Shown one piece after another: positions 8,294-16,842 of a stretch of DNA of 64,000 nucleotides. Source of the DNA: CAVVYV01 sp963752585 (GTDB lineage Bacteria > Actinomycetota > Thermoleophilia > Solirubrobacterales > 70-9); assembly GCA_963752585.1 (NCBI GenBank), contig CAVVYV010000004.1, positions 620,001-684,000 on the forward strand. Direction: 5' to 3'. The first letter of the stretch is position 1. Each line of letters opens with the position of its first letter. Both the position numbers and the translations under genes were made by a program. The notes beneath the pieces are model-generated. The model made no database searches. It saw only the letters and a list, made by a program, of their open reading frames with translations, and had not been told where the DNA came from.

Positions 8294-8935
8294 ATGGCTA
8301 GGACAGAGGAGACAGCAGAGACGGTCAACCTGCCGACCATGGGGCAGGAGGGCGACGTCTGCGTTCAGTGCGGCTCGGTGCTCGCCGTTGATCAGCGCTA
8401 CTGCGTCAACTGCGGGGCGCGTCGGTCGGAGGCCAGGGTCGACTATGAGCGCCAGCTTGCCGGGGGTGGCGCCCAGCCCGCCGTCGCGATGGCCGGGACG
8501 GCGCCAGCGGCTGCGCCACCCCAATGGAGCAGCCCGATCGTGGCGATCGGCGCGATCGCCGTCCTCGGTGTGATGCTGCTCCTGGGTGTGCTGATCGGCA
8601 ACGACAACGACGGCCAGCAGGTCGTTGCTGGCGCGGCCGCTCCGACCGTTGCCTCCACCCCGACCGAGACGACTCCCACCGAGGCAACGGCCGCAGCCCC
8701 ACCCAAGGCGGCGAAGGCGACCGCGGCCGGCCAGGGCAACGTTGAGCAAGGCGGCACCGGCTCGACCGAGGGCGTCGCGACGGCGGACACGAGCAAGCAG
8801 GGCGGGGGCTCGGTCCTCGAGAACGCGAAGAATTCCCCCGACCAGGTTGCTACCCAGGGCGCGCCTGCGGCGCTCGATCCTGGGGGACAGGCAGGCGGCA
8901 ACGACGGGCAGCCCTCGTCCTGCATCGGCTGCTGA
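8294..8935 (+). CDS. Zinc-ribbon membrane protein (N-terminal CxxC pairs, one TM helix)
   Basis: 213 residues behind a strong AGGAGGAGG site. Residues ~18-35 form a zinc ribbon (C-V-Q-C-G ... Y-C-V-N-C-G). One membrane helix (~I-V-A-I-G-A-I-A-V-L-G-V-M-L-L) separates it from a Thr/Ala/Gly-rich outer tail that ends in C-I-G-C. The topology suggests a cytoplasmic zinc ribbon and a low-complexity outside segment. No enzyme motif is visible. First of three adjacent zinc-ribbon genes after the pst operon. Confidence 0.7.
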   Translation: MARTEETAETVNLPTMGQEGDVCVQCGSVLAVDQRYCVNCGARRSEARVDYERQLAGGGAQPAVAMAGTAPAAAPPQWSSPIVAIGAIAVLGVMLLLGVLIGNDNDGQQVVAGAAAPTVASTPTETTPTEATAAAPPKAAKATAAGQGNVEQGGTGSTEGVATADTSKQGGGSVLENAKNSPDQVATQGAPAALDPGGQAGGNDGQPSSCIGC

Positions 8936-9414
8936 TGGCCACGCCCCAGCGAAAGCCAAGCTTCGCCGACGTGCTCCGCGATGGCTGGAAGCCTCCGCAG
9001 AGCCGCGGCGCAGCCGGCCGGCAGCGCGCCCGCAAGGGCGGCGGCAAGGCATCCGCGGCCGCCGCCGCCGCGGCCACGAACGGTGCGACGGTCAGCGAGC
9101 TTGAGCTGATCAAGGAGCGGGAACAGCTCTCGCACCGCTTCGCCGAGCTCCAGTGGGACCTCGGCGGGATCGCGTACGAGATGGCGAGTCGCGACCACTT
9201 CCGCCTCGACGTCCTCAACAAGCAGGCGGCACGGCTGCAGGAGGTCGACGCCCAGCTCGGTCAGGTCGAGCGGGTGCTGAAGCTCGACGAGGCCGGGGCG
9301 GCGGGCACCTGCCCCTCCTGCGGCGCCCTCCAGGCCCGCGGCGCGGTCTTCTGCTGGCAGTGCGGCAACGAGCTGAAGCCCGCCGCGAAGCCGAGCGAGA
9401 AGCCCGCCACGTAG
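8935..9414 (+). CDS. Zinc-ribbon protein with helical core, soluble
   Basis: 159 residues, start overlapping the previous stop by one base. The middle (~65-115) is a predicted long helix/coiled coil (E-L-I-K-E-R-E-Q-L-S-H-R-F-A-E-L). The C-terminus is a zinc ribbon, C-P-S-C-G ... F-C-W-Q-C-G. No signal peptide or membrane helix. The matching zinc ribbons in the two neighbours suggest the three proteins act together; function unknown. Confidence 0.7.
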   Translation: MATPQRKPSFADVLRDGWKPPQSRGAAGRQRARKGGGKASAAAAAAATNGATVSELELIKEREQLSHRFAELQWDLGGIAYEMASRDHFRLDVLNKQAARLQEVDAQLGQVERVLKLDEAGAAGTCPSCGALQARGAVFCWQCGNELKPAAKPSEKPAT

Positions 9415-9436
9415 CGGGAGCGAGGGCGACCTCGGC

Positions 9437-10795
9437 ATGAACGACCAGCGGGGGCCCTGTTCCAACTGTGGGGCCCCTCTCGCCACCGACCAGCGCTACT
9501 GCATCGAGTGCGGCAACCGAGTGGGGCCGCCGATCGCCCTGCCGTATCTGACCTCGGTGCCGGGCGCCGAGCAGGCGGGCGGAAAGGCCGCGTTCTTCGC
9601 GCTCCCGATCCCGATCCAGATGGCGACCACCTTCGCGGCGATGGCGCTCGGATTCGGGGTCGTGATCGGCACCGCGATCAGCCCCAACCTCTCGGGGATC
9701 GTCGCATCGGCGCCGCCCCCGGTCCCGGCGCCCACCGTCGAGGAGCCGACGCCGTCGGCGCCGATCGTGGCGGGCGGCGGCGGAGGCGGTCCCGCGCCCG
9801 CTCCGTCCTCGGCCGCTCTCCCCGAGACCCCGGCCTCTTCTGGAGGCGGAGCCGGCGGTGGCGGTGGGGGCGGCGGCAAGAAGAAGAGAAAGAAGAAGGT
9901 GGAGGCCGTCACCGTGCCGGTCGACGGTTGGGTCGTACAGGTCAACTCGAACGCGAGCAGCTACACGGTTGCGAAGCTCTCCGGCGCGTCGCCGGTGACC
10001 GTTGTCCACAGCGATGACCTTCCCCCGTTCGGGCAGGGAATCGTGACGACGGGGAAGCGCCTCTTCAACGGGACCCTGCAGGAGGTCGGCCCTCGGAGCC
10101 TTCAGGGCAGCAGCGCCACCGCCTCGATCAGCGGCACGGTCACCTATCGCGACCTCGGCGATGATGCGACGGACACCGACGAGGAGGCATACGTGGTCTC
10201 CTCGCGCGGCGCCTCGATCCTCGTCCGGATTCCCGAGGATGGCGGGTCGCCGATCGCTTCGGAGGTCGACCCACCGATGGTCGGCGACGTGGTCACGGTA
10301 CCGGTGGAGATACGGACGGTTGGAACGACCGGCGGTCTCGAGCTGACGCCGCCCCCGCCGGCGCCGACGGGCTGCCCGCCGCCGCCGAGTCCGTTCAAGC
10401 CTCCGACCCCGGTCACCGGGATTCTCGAGCAGGGCCCGGGGATGGGGGCGCCGGCCGCCACCGCGGTCCCGACGGCTGAGATCGAGGGGATCGTTCAGGC
10501 GACCTGCCCGGGTGCCGGGATGGCCCTGCTCTCCGGCGACAGCATTCGCGAACGGGGAGTCGACATCGGGTACTCCGTCGCCCCCGGAATCGACTTGACC
10601 CGGTTCATCCCGGGCCAGTCCTACGTGGCCAACATCGGCCTCGGCGCGGGAACCTTCACCATCACCGGCATCGCGAGCGACCAGGGCGCGTTCGGCGCCA
10701 GCGACAACCTCACCGGGCAGGGCAACCTCGCTGGACCGCCGCTCGACACCGGCCCGGCTAAGACGAAAAAGAAGAAGAAGAAAAAGAAGAAGTAG
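9437..10795 (+). CDS. Zinc-ribbon membrane protein with large beta-rich outer domain and Lys tail
   Basis: 452 residues. N-terminal zinc ribbon (C-S-N-C-G ... Y-C-I-E-C-G), one membrane helix near residues 65-85, a Gly/Pro-rich linker with a K-K-K-R-K-K-K patch (~150-158), then a ~300-residue outer region with strand-rich repeats that resemble OB-like or tail-fibre domains but match no family I can name. It ends in an almost pure Lys tail coded by an AAG/AAA run. This run and the Gly linker are low-complexity, so lengths there may be affected by sequencing errors. Confidence 0.65.
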   Translation: MNDQRGPCSNCGAPLATDQRYCIECGNRVGPPIALPYLTSVPGAEQAGGKAAFFALPIPIQMATTFAAMALGFGVVIGTAISPNLSGIVASAPPPVPAPTVEEPTPSAPIVAGGGGGGPAPAPSSAALPETPASSGGGAGGGGGGGGKKKRKKKVEAVTVPVDGWVVQVNSNASSYTVAKLSGASPVTVVHSDDLPPFGQGIVTTGKRLFNGTLQEVGPRSLQGSSATASISGTVTYRDLGDDATDTDEEAYVVSSRGASILVRIPEDGGSPIASEVDPPMVGDVVTVPVEIRTVGTTGGLELTPPPPAPTGCPPPPSPFKPPTPVTGILEQGPGMGAPAATAVPTAEIEGIVQATCPGAGMALLSGDSIRERGVDIGYSVAPGIDLTRFIPGQSYVANIGLGAGTFTITGIASDQGAFGASDNLTGQGNLAGPPLDTGPAKTKKKKKKKKK

Positions 10796-10813
10796 GGGCA
10801 GAAGAAGTAGCGG

Positions 10814-11692
10814 CTAAGCGGGGGCGGGTACCTGCGGCGGGGCGAGCACCTGCACCGCCGCCTCGAACAGGCTCGCCGGCGAGGGCCGATGCGGCGGGTG
10901 GACCTCGAGCAGTAGCGGCGCCTGGCGGCGGGCGAGCAGCGGCGCGAGCCGGTCCCAGGGGACGTTGCCGCGTCCCGGCGCCAGGTGCAGGTCCAGCCGG
11001 AGCGGGTCGAGCTCGGGCGCCTCGTCATGACCGCGGCGGGCCCCGAGGTTGTCGTGGAGGTGGAAGAGCACGGTTCGGTCGAGCGCCGGCTCGATCAGCT
11101 CGATCGGGTCGCTGCCGTGGAGCCCGGCGACGACGTGGGCGTGGCCGATGTCGAGGCAGAGCCCGACCGCCGGCGAGCTGATCCGCTTCGCCATCGTCCG
11201 CAGCAGCAGCGGCTTGAACGAGAGGGCCTCGGGACCGGGGAAGACCGGGGCTAGGTTCTCGAGGGCGATGACGATTCCGAGGCGTTCGGCACGGACGGCG
11301 AGCCCGGCGAGGGAGCGGGTCTCGGCGAGGAGCTTGTCCTCGCTGGCGGGCTCGTCGGGGTGATTGGCGGCGTGGTAGACGACCCGCTCGGCTCCGGTTT
11401 CGGCGGCATAGCTGAGCAGGCCCTCGAGCACCCGGTCGCCCGCCGAGTTCCCCGCCCTCGCCTCGCCTGGGCCGTGGAGGACCGGGCGCAGGCCCGACGT
11501 CCCGAGGACCTCGCGGAGACCGGCAGCGTGGCGCGAGGCGAGCCGGGGGTTGGTCAGCACCGATGGCGGGGGAGAGGGGACCTGGACCCAGCCGAACCCG
11601 GCGGCCTCGATCTCCTTCAGGATCGGGGCCGCGGGCCACCATTCGTAGGGGACGTTGAGGCCGAGGCGATCTTCGAACCGTGCGTACTCCAC
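10814..11692 (-). CDS. Sugar phosphate isomerase/epimerase-like TIM barrel (AP endonuclease 2 family)
   Basis: About 292 residues. The frame is open further upstream, but GTG 11692 is the first start that clears the arsJ gene and gives a sensible N-terminus (V-E-Y-A-R-F-E-D-R-L-G). Xylose-isomerase-like TIM-barrel signatures are visible: V-Y-H-A-A-N-H, I-A-L-E-N-L, C-L-D-I-G-H-A-H, F-H-L-H-D-N and L-L-E-V-H-P, which supply the Glu/His/Asp metal ligands. Substrate unknown. It lies 65 bases downstream of arsJ on the same strand and could be read as the last gene of that transcript, but nothing links it to arsenic. Confidence 0.75.
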   Translation of the reverse strand: MEYARFEDRLGLNVPYEWWPAAPILKEIEAAGFGWVQVPSPPPSVLTNPRLASRHAAGLREVLGTSGLRPVLHGPGEARAGNSAGDRVLEGLLSYAAETGAERVVYHAANHPDEPASEDKLLAETRSLAGLAVRAERLGIVIALENLAPVFPGPEALSFKPLLLRTMAKRISSPAVGLCLDIGHAHVVAGLHGSDPIELIEPALDRTVLFHLHDNLGARRGHDEAPELDPLRLDLHLAPGRGNVPWDRLAPLLARRQAPLLLEVHPPHRPSPASLFEAAVQVLAPPQVPAPA

Positions 11693-11757
11693 ATCTCGAA
11701 GGTACGACCCGCGTTGCTGAATTCCGTGAAGAGGGTGTGAATCCGGGCCGGGACCCG

Positions 11758-13029
11758 CTAGGCGTGGGTCGGCTCCGCCCGTCCCGCGGGGCGCTCCTCG
11801 GACCTGGAGGGCAGCAGCTGGGAGAGGGCACCGGCGGCGAGGACGAATGCAACCGAGGCCCAGAGGCAGGCGACCAGGCCCTCCCACTGGTAGAGAAGCC
11901 CCGAGAGCACGGTGCCGATCAGGCGCCCGCCGGCATTGGCCATGTAGTAGAAGCCGACGTTCATCGCGACCTTGTCGTTGTCGGCGTAGGAGAGAATCAG
12001 GTAAGAGTGGACCGCGGAGTTCATCGCGAAGATCACTCCGAACGCGATCAGGCCGGCGACGATCACCACCGTCGGGTCGAAGTCCGCCGAGAGGGCCACC
12101 GCAATCCCGGCGGGAAAGGCCGCGAGGGCGAAGGCGAGCCAGGTAGCCGTCCGCCCGTCCGGCTCGCCCCCCTCAGCCGCCCTCCGGCGGACGAACCGTG
12201 GCGCCGAGGCCTGGACGATCCCGTAGCCGATCACCCAGATCGCGAGGAAGGTCCCCACCTCCCAGAAGCTCCAATCGAGCACGGTCCGCAGATACACCGG
12301 GAGCCCGACCACGAACCAGACGTCGCGCGAGGCGAAAAGGAAGACCCGGGCGCCGGCGAGGATGTTGACAGCCCGGTTGTTGGAGAACATCTGCTTGAAC
12401 TTGGCCTTGGCGTCCGGGCGGCCCAGCTGCCGGCCCCACATCAGCACCGCTGTCGTCACCAGGGCGGTCGCCACCATCCCGGCGAGGATCAGGAGCGCGG
12501 TCTGGAAGCTGGTCACCGTGAGCAGGAGGCCGCCGACGAAGAAGCCGACCCCCTTGAGTGCGTTCTTCGATCCGGTCAGGACCGCGACCCACTTGTAGAG
12601 CGTTCCCTCCTGGCCCTCCGGGACGATCAGCTTTACCGCGCTCTTCGAGCTCATCTTGGTCAGGTCCTTGGCGATCCCCGAGAGCGCCTGGGCGGCCATC
12701 ACGTACGGGATCACCAGCCAGGACTCGGGGGCGAAGGCCAGCGAGCTGAGCGCGCAGACCTGGATCCCGAGGCCCATGAACAGGGTCGCCTTCAGTCCCA
12801 GACGGGCGGCGAGCCAGCCGCCGACCAGGTTGGTGACGATTCCGAAGAACTCGTAGAAGAGGAAGAGCGAGGCGACCTCGAACGGCGAGTAGCCGAGGTC
12901 GTAGAAGTAGAAGAGGACGAGGAGCCGGATCGCCCCGTCGGCGAGGGTGTCGGTCCAGTAGGCCCCGGTGACGAGGACGTAGTTGCGCAGGTCGCCGCCG
13001 CGGCGCGAGGTGGTTCCGGCGGCCTCCAT
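11758..13029 (-). CDS. arsJ: ArsJ, MFS exporter of 1-arseno-3-phosphoglycerate
   Basis: Major facilitator superfamily permease of 423 residues with about 12 helices. It has the ArsJ-type segments Y-W-T-D-T-L-A-D-G-A near the N-terminus, D-L-T-K-M-S-S-K-S-A, and the W-F-V-V-G-L-P-V-Y-L stretch. ArsJ is known to export 1-arseno-3-phosphoglycerate made by a partner GAPDH, giving arsenate resistance. Here the GAPDH gene ends just eight bases upstream, which is the diagnostic context. I chose ATG 13029; an upstream in-frame start would overlap the GAPDH gene. Confidence 0.88.
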   Translation of the reverse strand: MEAAGTTSRRGGDLRNYVLVTGAYWTDTLADGAIRLLVLFYFYDLGYSPFEVASLFLFYEFFGIVTNLVGGWLAARLGLKATLFMGLGIQVCALSSLAFAPESWLVIPYVMAAQALSGIAKDLTKMSSKSAVKLIVPEGQEGTLYKWVAVLTGSKNALKGVGFFVGGLLLTVTSFQTALLILAGMVATALVTTAVLMWGRQLGRPDAKAKFKQMFSNNRAVNILAGARVFLFASRDVWFVVGLPVYLRTVLDWSFWEVGTFLAIWVIGYGIVQASAPRFVRRRAAEGGEPDGRTATWLAFALAAFPAGIAVALSADFDPTVVIVAGLIAFGVIFAMNSAVHSYLILSYADNDKVAMNVGFYYMANAGGRLIGTVLSGLLYQWEGLVACLWASVAFVLAAGALSQLLPSRSEERPAGRAEPTHA

Positions 13030-13037
13030 CGCTCGAC

Positions 13038-14091
13038 CTAGTCGGGAACCGGTGCCGGAACGGCCTGGTCGCTGCGCTCGGCGGGAAGGCTGAGTGCGAC
13101 CTTGCGGGCGAGCTCGGCGAGCCGATTGGCGTAGCCCCACTCGTTGTCGTACCAGGCGAGAAGCTTGACCTGGGTCTCGTCGACGACCATCGTCGACGGT
13201 GCGTCGACGATCCCCGAGCGCGGGTCGTCCTTGTAGTCGATCGAGACCAGCGGGCGCTCCTCATAGCCGAGGATGCCCTCGAGCGGTCCCTCGGCCGCCG
13301 CGGCCAGCAGGCCGTTGACCTCCTCGACCGTGGTGGGGCGCTCGACCTCGAACGCGCAGTCGGTGAGCGAAGCGTTCAGCATCGGCACCCGGACCGCGAG
13401 CCCGTTGAGCTTGCCCTCGAGCTCGGGGAAGATCAGGCCGATCGCGGTCGCCGAGCCGGTGGTGGTCGGGATCAGGGAGAGGCCGGCGGCTCGCGCCCGG
13501 CGCAGGTCGCCGTGCTGAGCGTCGACCAGCGTCTGGGTGTTGGTCACGTTGTGGAGCGTGGTCATCGTCCCGTGCCGGATGCCGATCCCCTCGTGGATCA
13601 CCTGCACAACCGGCGCCAGGCAGTTGGTGGTGCAGGAGGCGGCGGTAATCAGGTGATGGCGCTCGGGCTCATAGAGATCGTCGTTGACCCCGACGACGAT
13701 GTTGAGGGCGTCCTCCTTCACCGGGGCGGCGACGATCACCTTGCGGACTCCCTGCTCGAAGTAGGGCTTGAGCGACCTGCGCCGTGCGGAACGCCCCGGA
13801 GCATTCGAGGATGATGTCGACATCGCGGAGCTGCCACTGCGCCAGCGCCGGGTCCGAGAAGCTGCTGTAGGTGAGGTTGGCCCCGTCGATGGTGACCCCG
13901 TCCTCGCCGCCATGGACGTCGTGCCCCCATCGACCATGGACGGAATCGAAAGTCAGAAGGTGTGCCGCCGTCCGGGCGTCGCCGTGGATCTCGTTGATGT
14001 GGATGAACTCGAGCTCCGGCCGATCCCATGCGGCGCGCAGGGCCAGCCGCCCCATCCGGCCGAACCCGTTGATGCCGACGCGGACGCTCAC
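13038..14091 (-). CDS. Arsenic-island glyceraldehyde-3-phosphate dehydrogenase (1-bp frameshift)
   Basis: GAPDH that, with arsenate in place of phosphate, makes 1-arseno-3-phosphoglycerate for ArsJ to export. About 350 residues after repair. The N-terminal Rossmann motif I-N-G-F-G-R-M-G, catalytic A-S-C-T-T-N-C-L-A-P and C-terminal W-Y-D-N-E-W-G-Y are present. An extra C at 13776/13777 shifts the frame between F-R-T-A-Q and S-L-K-P-Y; deleting it restores a continuous protein. Start is GTG 14091, 13 bases after the repaired arsC stop. It is distinct from the glycolytic gap at 38.6 kb. Confidence 0.88.
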
Positions 14092-14104
14092 CAGGGGATG
14101 CAGC

Positions 14105-14759
14105 TCATCCCGGGGTCGTGGCCTTCGGCGAGAGCTCCCCGACCAGTGCGACGACCCTGCCCGCGATCTGGTTGCGGATCTCGCGGACGGTTTCGACGTG
14201 GCTGCCCGGCTGGATCGTCGATCTCCCAGTCCTCGTAGCGCTTGCCGGGGTAGAGCGGGCAGGCGTCGCCGCATCCCATCGTGATCACGACGTCGGCTGC
14301 GCGCACGACCTCGTCGGTGAGCGGCTTCGGAAAGTTCCCCTGAAGGTCGAGACCGAGCTCGGCCATCACCTCGGCCACAACCGGATGGATCTGATCGCCG
14401 GGTAGGGAGCCCGCCGAGCGCACCGAGACACTGCCTCCGGATAGGTGCTCGGTGAGGGCCGCCGCAATCTGCGAGCGGCCCGCGTTGTGGACGCAGACGA
14501 ACAGGACCTCGGGCTGAGTCTTCGGGATCCGCTCCTCGACCTGGGCGAGGGCCTCGAGCCGCTCGCGGGCAAAGCTCGGTGCCCTCAGCGCTAAGAAGCT
14601 GAGGCCACCCGCGGTGTCCTGTGTGAGCGCCTTCTCCGACTCCTCCACGAATCGCTCGATCGTCTCTCGCGGCCAGATTCCCTGGAACTGCTCGGCCATC
14701 TCCTCGAGCGCCTGCTCCCGGCGATGGTCGGCTATCGACTCGTAGTCCTCGCTCATCAC
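14105..14759 (-). CDS. arsC: Arsenate reductase ArsC, low-molecular-weight phosphatase type with N-terminal helical domain (1-bp frameshift)
   Basis: Reduces arsenate to arsenite in the cytoplasm. About 217 residues after repair. The first ~80 residues are a helical extension seen in actinobacterial ArsC proteins; then the P-loop V-C-V-H-N-A-G-R-S with nucleophile Cys ~89 and Arg ~95, and a second Cys pair in M-G-C-G-D-A-C-P (~163, 167). An extra G at 14200/14201 shifts the frame after D-P-A-G-Q; removing it gives a normal C-terminus (H-V-E-T-V-R-E-I-R-N) and a stop at 14105. The strong site CCAGGAGG precedes the ATG. First gene of the leftward arsC-gapdh-arsJ unit. Confidence 0.88.
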
Positions 14760-14785
14760 GCGCCTCCTGGGCTGCTTGTGATCTG

Positions 14786-14824
14786 AGAGTATCCATTGAC
14801 AAGGTTCGATTCAATAGATAGCCT
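14786..14824. promoter_or_regulatory. Shared ars operator and divergent promoters
   Basis: An inverted repeat ATCCATTGA (14791-14799) and TCAATAGAT (14811-14819), eight of nine positions matching, is a typical ArsR-family operator. Rightward: -35 TTGACA (14796-14801), 17-base spacer, -10-like TAGCCT (14819-14824), with transcription expected to begin near 14831, essentially at the arsR ATG (leaderless). Leftward on the minus strand: -35 TTGAAT (14814-14809), 17-base spacer, -10 TACTCT (14791-14786) for arsC. ArsR bound here would block both promoters. Confidence 0.75.
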
Positions 14825-14831
14825 CAGATTG

Positions 14832-15188
14832 ATGGCTGTCGATCTGGAACTCGCCCCGAAGCAGAAGCGCCCGGTCGGCGAACCCTGCTGTGAGCCGGTG
14901 GTCTATCCCGACATCGAGCGGAAGGCGGCGGAGCGGATGGGCGCGATCGCGAAGGCGCTCGGCGATCCGATCCGGATGCAGCTGGTTGACGTCCTCCGCA
15001 AGCACGCCGGCAAGGTCTGCGTCTGCGAGCTGGTGCCGCTGTTCGACCTCTCCCAGCCGACCGTCTCGCACCACCTCAAGGTCCTCCGCGACGCCGGCAT
15101 CGTCGGCTCCGAGCGGCGGGGGCTGTGGGCCTACTACTACGTCCACCCGGAGGCACTCGAGGAGCTGAGCGGATGGCTGAGCAGCTGA
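14832..15188 (+). CDS. arsR: ArsR arsenite-responsive repressor
   Basis: Winged-helix repressor of 118 residues that releases DNA on binding As(III). Helix-turn-helix segment F-D-L-S-Q-P-T-V-S-H-H-L-K (~71-83) and the metalloid-binding pair C63-V-C65 in K-V-C-V-C-E-L. An extra C19-C20 pair near the N-terminus may add a ligand. I chose ATG 14832 over the upstream TTG 14796, because that TTG is part of the -35 box. Transcript likely leaderless. Overlaps arsM by 16 bases. Confidence 0.9.
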   Translation: MAVDLELAPKQKRPVGEPCCEPVVYPDIERKAAERMGAIAKALGDPIRMQLVDVLRKHAGKVCVCELVPLFDLSQPTVSHHLKVLRDAGIVGSERRGLWAYYYVHPEALEELSGWLSS

Positions 15189-15967
15189 GGACGAAGGACG
15201 AGGTCCGCGAGGCGGTGCAGGAGCGCTATGCCGAGGCAGCCCGGAGCGCCGCTACCGGCGGCGAGGCCTCCTGCGGCGGCGCAGGCTCCTGCGGATGCGG
15301 GCCCACCGACCCAATTGGGATCGAGCAGGGATTCAAGGATTTCGGCGTCGAGCTCTACTCCCAAGGCGAGCGGGGAGATCTCCCTGTCGCCGCCGAGCTC
15401 GCCTCGCTTGGCTGTGGCAACCCAACGGCCGTTGCCGAACTTGGCAATGGCGACACGGTGCTGGACCTCGGCTCGGGGGGTGGCTTAGACGTACTGCTGT
15501 CCGCGCGCCGGGTCGGGCCGGACGGGAAGGCCTATGGCCTCGACATGACGGATGAGATGCTCGATCTGGCTCGAGCCAACCAGCGCGAGGCCGGGATCGA
15601 AAACGTCGAGTTCTTGAAGGGGACGATCGAGTCGGTGCCGCTGCCCGACGACTCGGTCGACGTGATCATCTCCAATTGCGTGATCAACCTTTCGGCTGAC
15701 AAGGCCGCGGTCTTCCGCGAAGCGGCGCGGGTGCTCCGCCCCGGCGGGCGCTTCGCCGTAACCGACGTCATCGCCGACCCCGCGATGGACGAGGCGACTC
15801 GCGGAGATATGGAGCAGTGGACCGGGTGCATCGCCGGCGCCCTGACCCGGGATGAATTCAGGCGCGAGCTCAGTAACGCGGGATTCGAGTCGATTGAGAT
15901 CGAGGAAACGCATCGCGTGCATGAGCATGCGGGCTCGGCGATCGTTCGCGCCCTACTGCCTGCATGA
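15173..15967 (+). CDS. arsM: ArsM, As(III) S-adenosylmethionine methyltransferase
   Basis: Methylates arsenite to methylated arsenicals. 264 residues from ATG 15173. SAM-binding motif V-L-D-L-G-S-G-G-G-L-D (~96-106) and the three conserved ArsM cysteines: C81 (L-G-C-G-N-P), C169 (I-S-N-C-V-I-N-L) and C219 (W-T-G-C-I-A-G). An N-terminal cysteine cluster (S-C-G-G-A-G-S-C-G-C-G, ~33-43) may bind As(III) first. The F-K-D-F-G-V-E-L-Y-S-Q-G-E lead-in is typical. Its stop overlaps the next start by four bases. Confidence 0.93.
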   Translation: MAEQLRTKDEVREAVQERYAEAARSAATGGEASCGGAGSCGCGPTDPIGIEQGFKDFGVELYSQGERGDLPVAAELASLGCGNPTAVAELGNGDTVLDLGSGGGLDVLLSARRVGPDGKAYGLDMTDEMLDLARANQREAGIENVEFLKGTIESVPLPDDSVDVIISNCVINLSADKAAVFREAARVLRPGGRFAVTDVIADPAMDEATRGDMEQWTGCIAGALTRDEFRRELSNAGFESIEIEETHRVHEHAGSAIVRALLPA

Positions 15968-16842
15968 GCGCCACCTCGCAGCGAATCGCGCTCAAGGACC
16001 CGCAGCAGCTCTACCTCGACTGGGAGCGCGCCCACTGGGCGGCGCAGGACGTTGATCTCTCCGCGGACCAGGAGCAGTGGCCGTCGCTGGAGGACTCCGA
16101 GCGGGAGCTCCTCCTCTTCGTCCTCGGCTCGCTCATGGTGGCCGAGGAGCGGATCTCGACCCAGTTCTGCGGGCTGGTCCTCGCCCAGGACGACGAGGAG
16201 GAGGGCAGCTATCTGTCGACTCAGCTCGTCGACGAGGTTCGTCACATGCAGTTCTACGCCCGCTTCCAGAACGAGGTCATCGCCCCAGAACAAACGGATC
16301 GCTCCTCGCCTTCGGCTGCGGAGCGCCCTCGCGTATCGATCGGCGACCACGTCGCCCGGGCCCGCGAGCAGCTCGGCGAGCCGTTCCGGAGGATCTTCGA
16401 TGGGGCGCTGGTCGGAGCCCACGACCGCCTGCGCACCGACCCGGGCGACCGGGAGGCGAAGGTCGAATTCGTCACGATCTACCACATGCTTCTGGAGGGG
16501 ACGCTCGGGATCGTCACATCCCACTTCCTGCTCGGCTTCCTGCGCGAGCGAGAGCTTCTCCCCGGCTTCGCCGAGGGCTACGGGCTGATCTCCGCCGACG
16601 AGCAGCGCCACATCGCGTACGGCACCTGGTTCCTGCGCGAAGCGGTCGCCGCGGACCCGGCGATGGCCGAGGTGGTGCGCGGGCGGCTGCGGGATCTGCT
16701 GCCGGCCGCGGCCGAGACCCTGGCCCCATCCGACAGGGACTTCTCCGCGGCTCTCGGCGTCGAGCCGGGCGATCTGGCGGATTACGGACTTGGGGCGCTC
16801 CACCGTCGTCTGACGTTGATCGGCGCCCCACTGGACGGGTGA
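15964..16842 (+). CDS. R2-like di-metal (ferritin-fold) oxidase in the arsenic operon
   Basis: 292-residue ferritin-like protein related to ribonucleotide reductase R2 and R2-like ligand-binding oxidases. All six metal-ligand positions are visible: Glu ~61 (V-A-E-E-R), Glu ~91 and His ~94 (D-E-V-R-H), Glu ~178 (L-L-E-G), Glu ~213 and His ~216 (D-E-Q-R-H). There is no ribonucleotide reductase large subunit nearby, so the R2lox type is favoured over nrdB. It is coupled to arsM by an ATGA overlap and to the next gene by GTGA. Residues ~110-124 are encoded by mini-element copy C, inserted between two helices. A role in oxidising arsenicals or lipids is a guess; substrate unknown. Confidence 0.75.
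   Translation: MSATSQRIALKDPQQLYLDWERAHWAAQDVDLSADQEQWPSLEDSERELLLFVLGSLMVAEERISTQFCGLVLAQDDEEEGSYLSTQLVDEVRHMQFYARFQNEVIAPEQTDRSSPSAAERPRVSIGDHVARAREQLGEPFRRIFDGALVGAHDRLRTDPGDREAKVEFVTIYHMLLEGTLGIVTSHFLLGFLRERELLPGFAEGYGLISADEQRHIAYGTWFLREAVAADPAMAEVVRGRLRDLLPAAAETLAPSDRDFSAALGVEPGDLADYGLGALHRRLTLIGAPLDG
16292..16332 (+). repeat. Palindromic mini-element, copy C (in frame inside the R2-like gene)
   Basis: AAACGGAT flank, stem CGCTCC with GGAGCG, 14-nt loop that itself pairs (GCC-TTC-GGC), then CCCTCGC. It adds about 14 codons without breaking the frame. Confidence 0.75.

Noticed and set aside
9840..9900. Gly and Lys runs as evidence of a mobile or repeat region
   Set aside because: They encode a Gly-rich linker and basic patch in the zinc-ribbon protein; ordinary low complexity.
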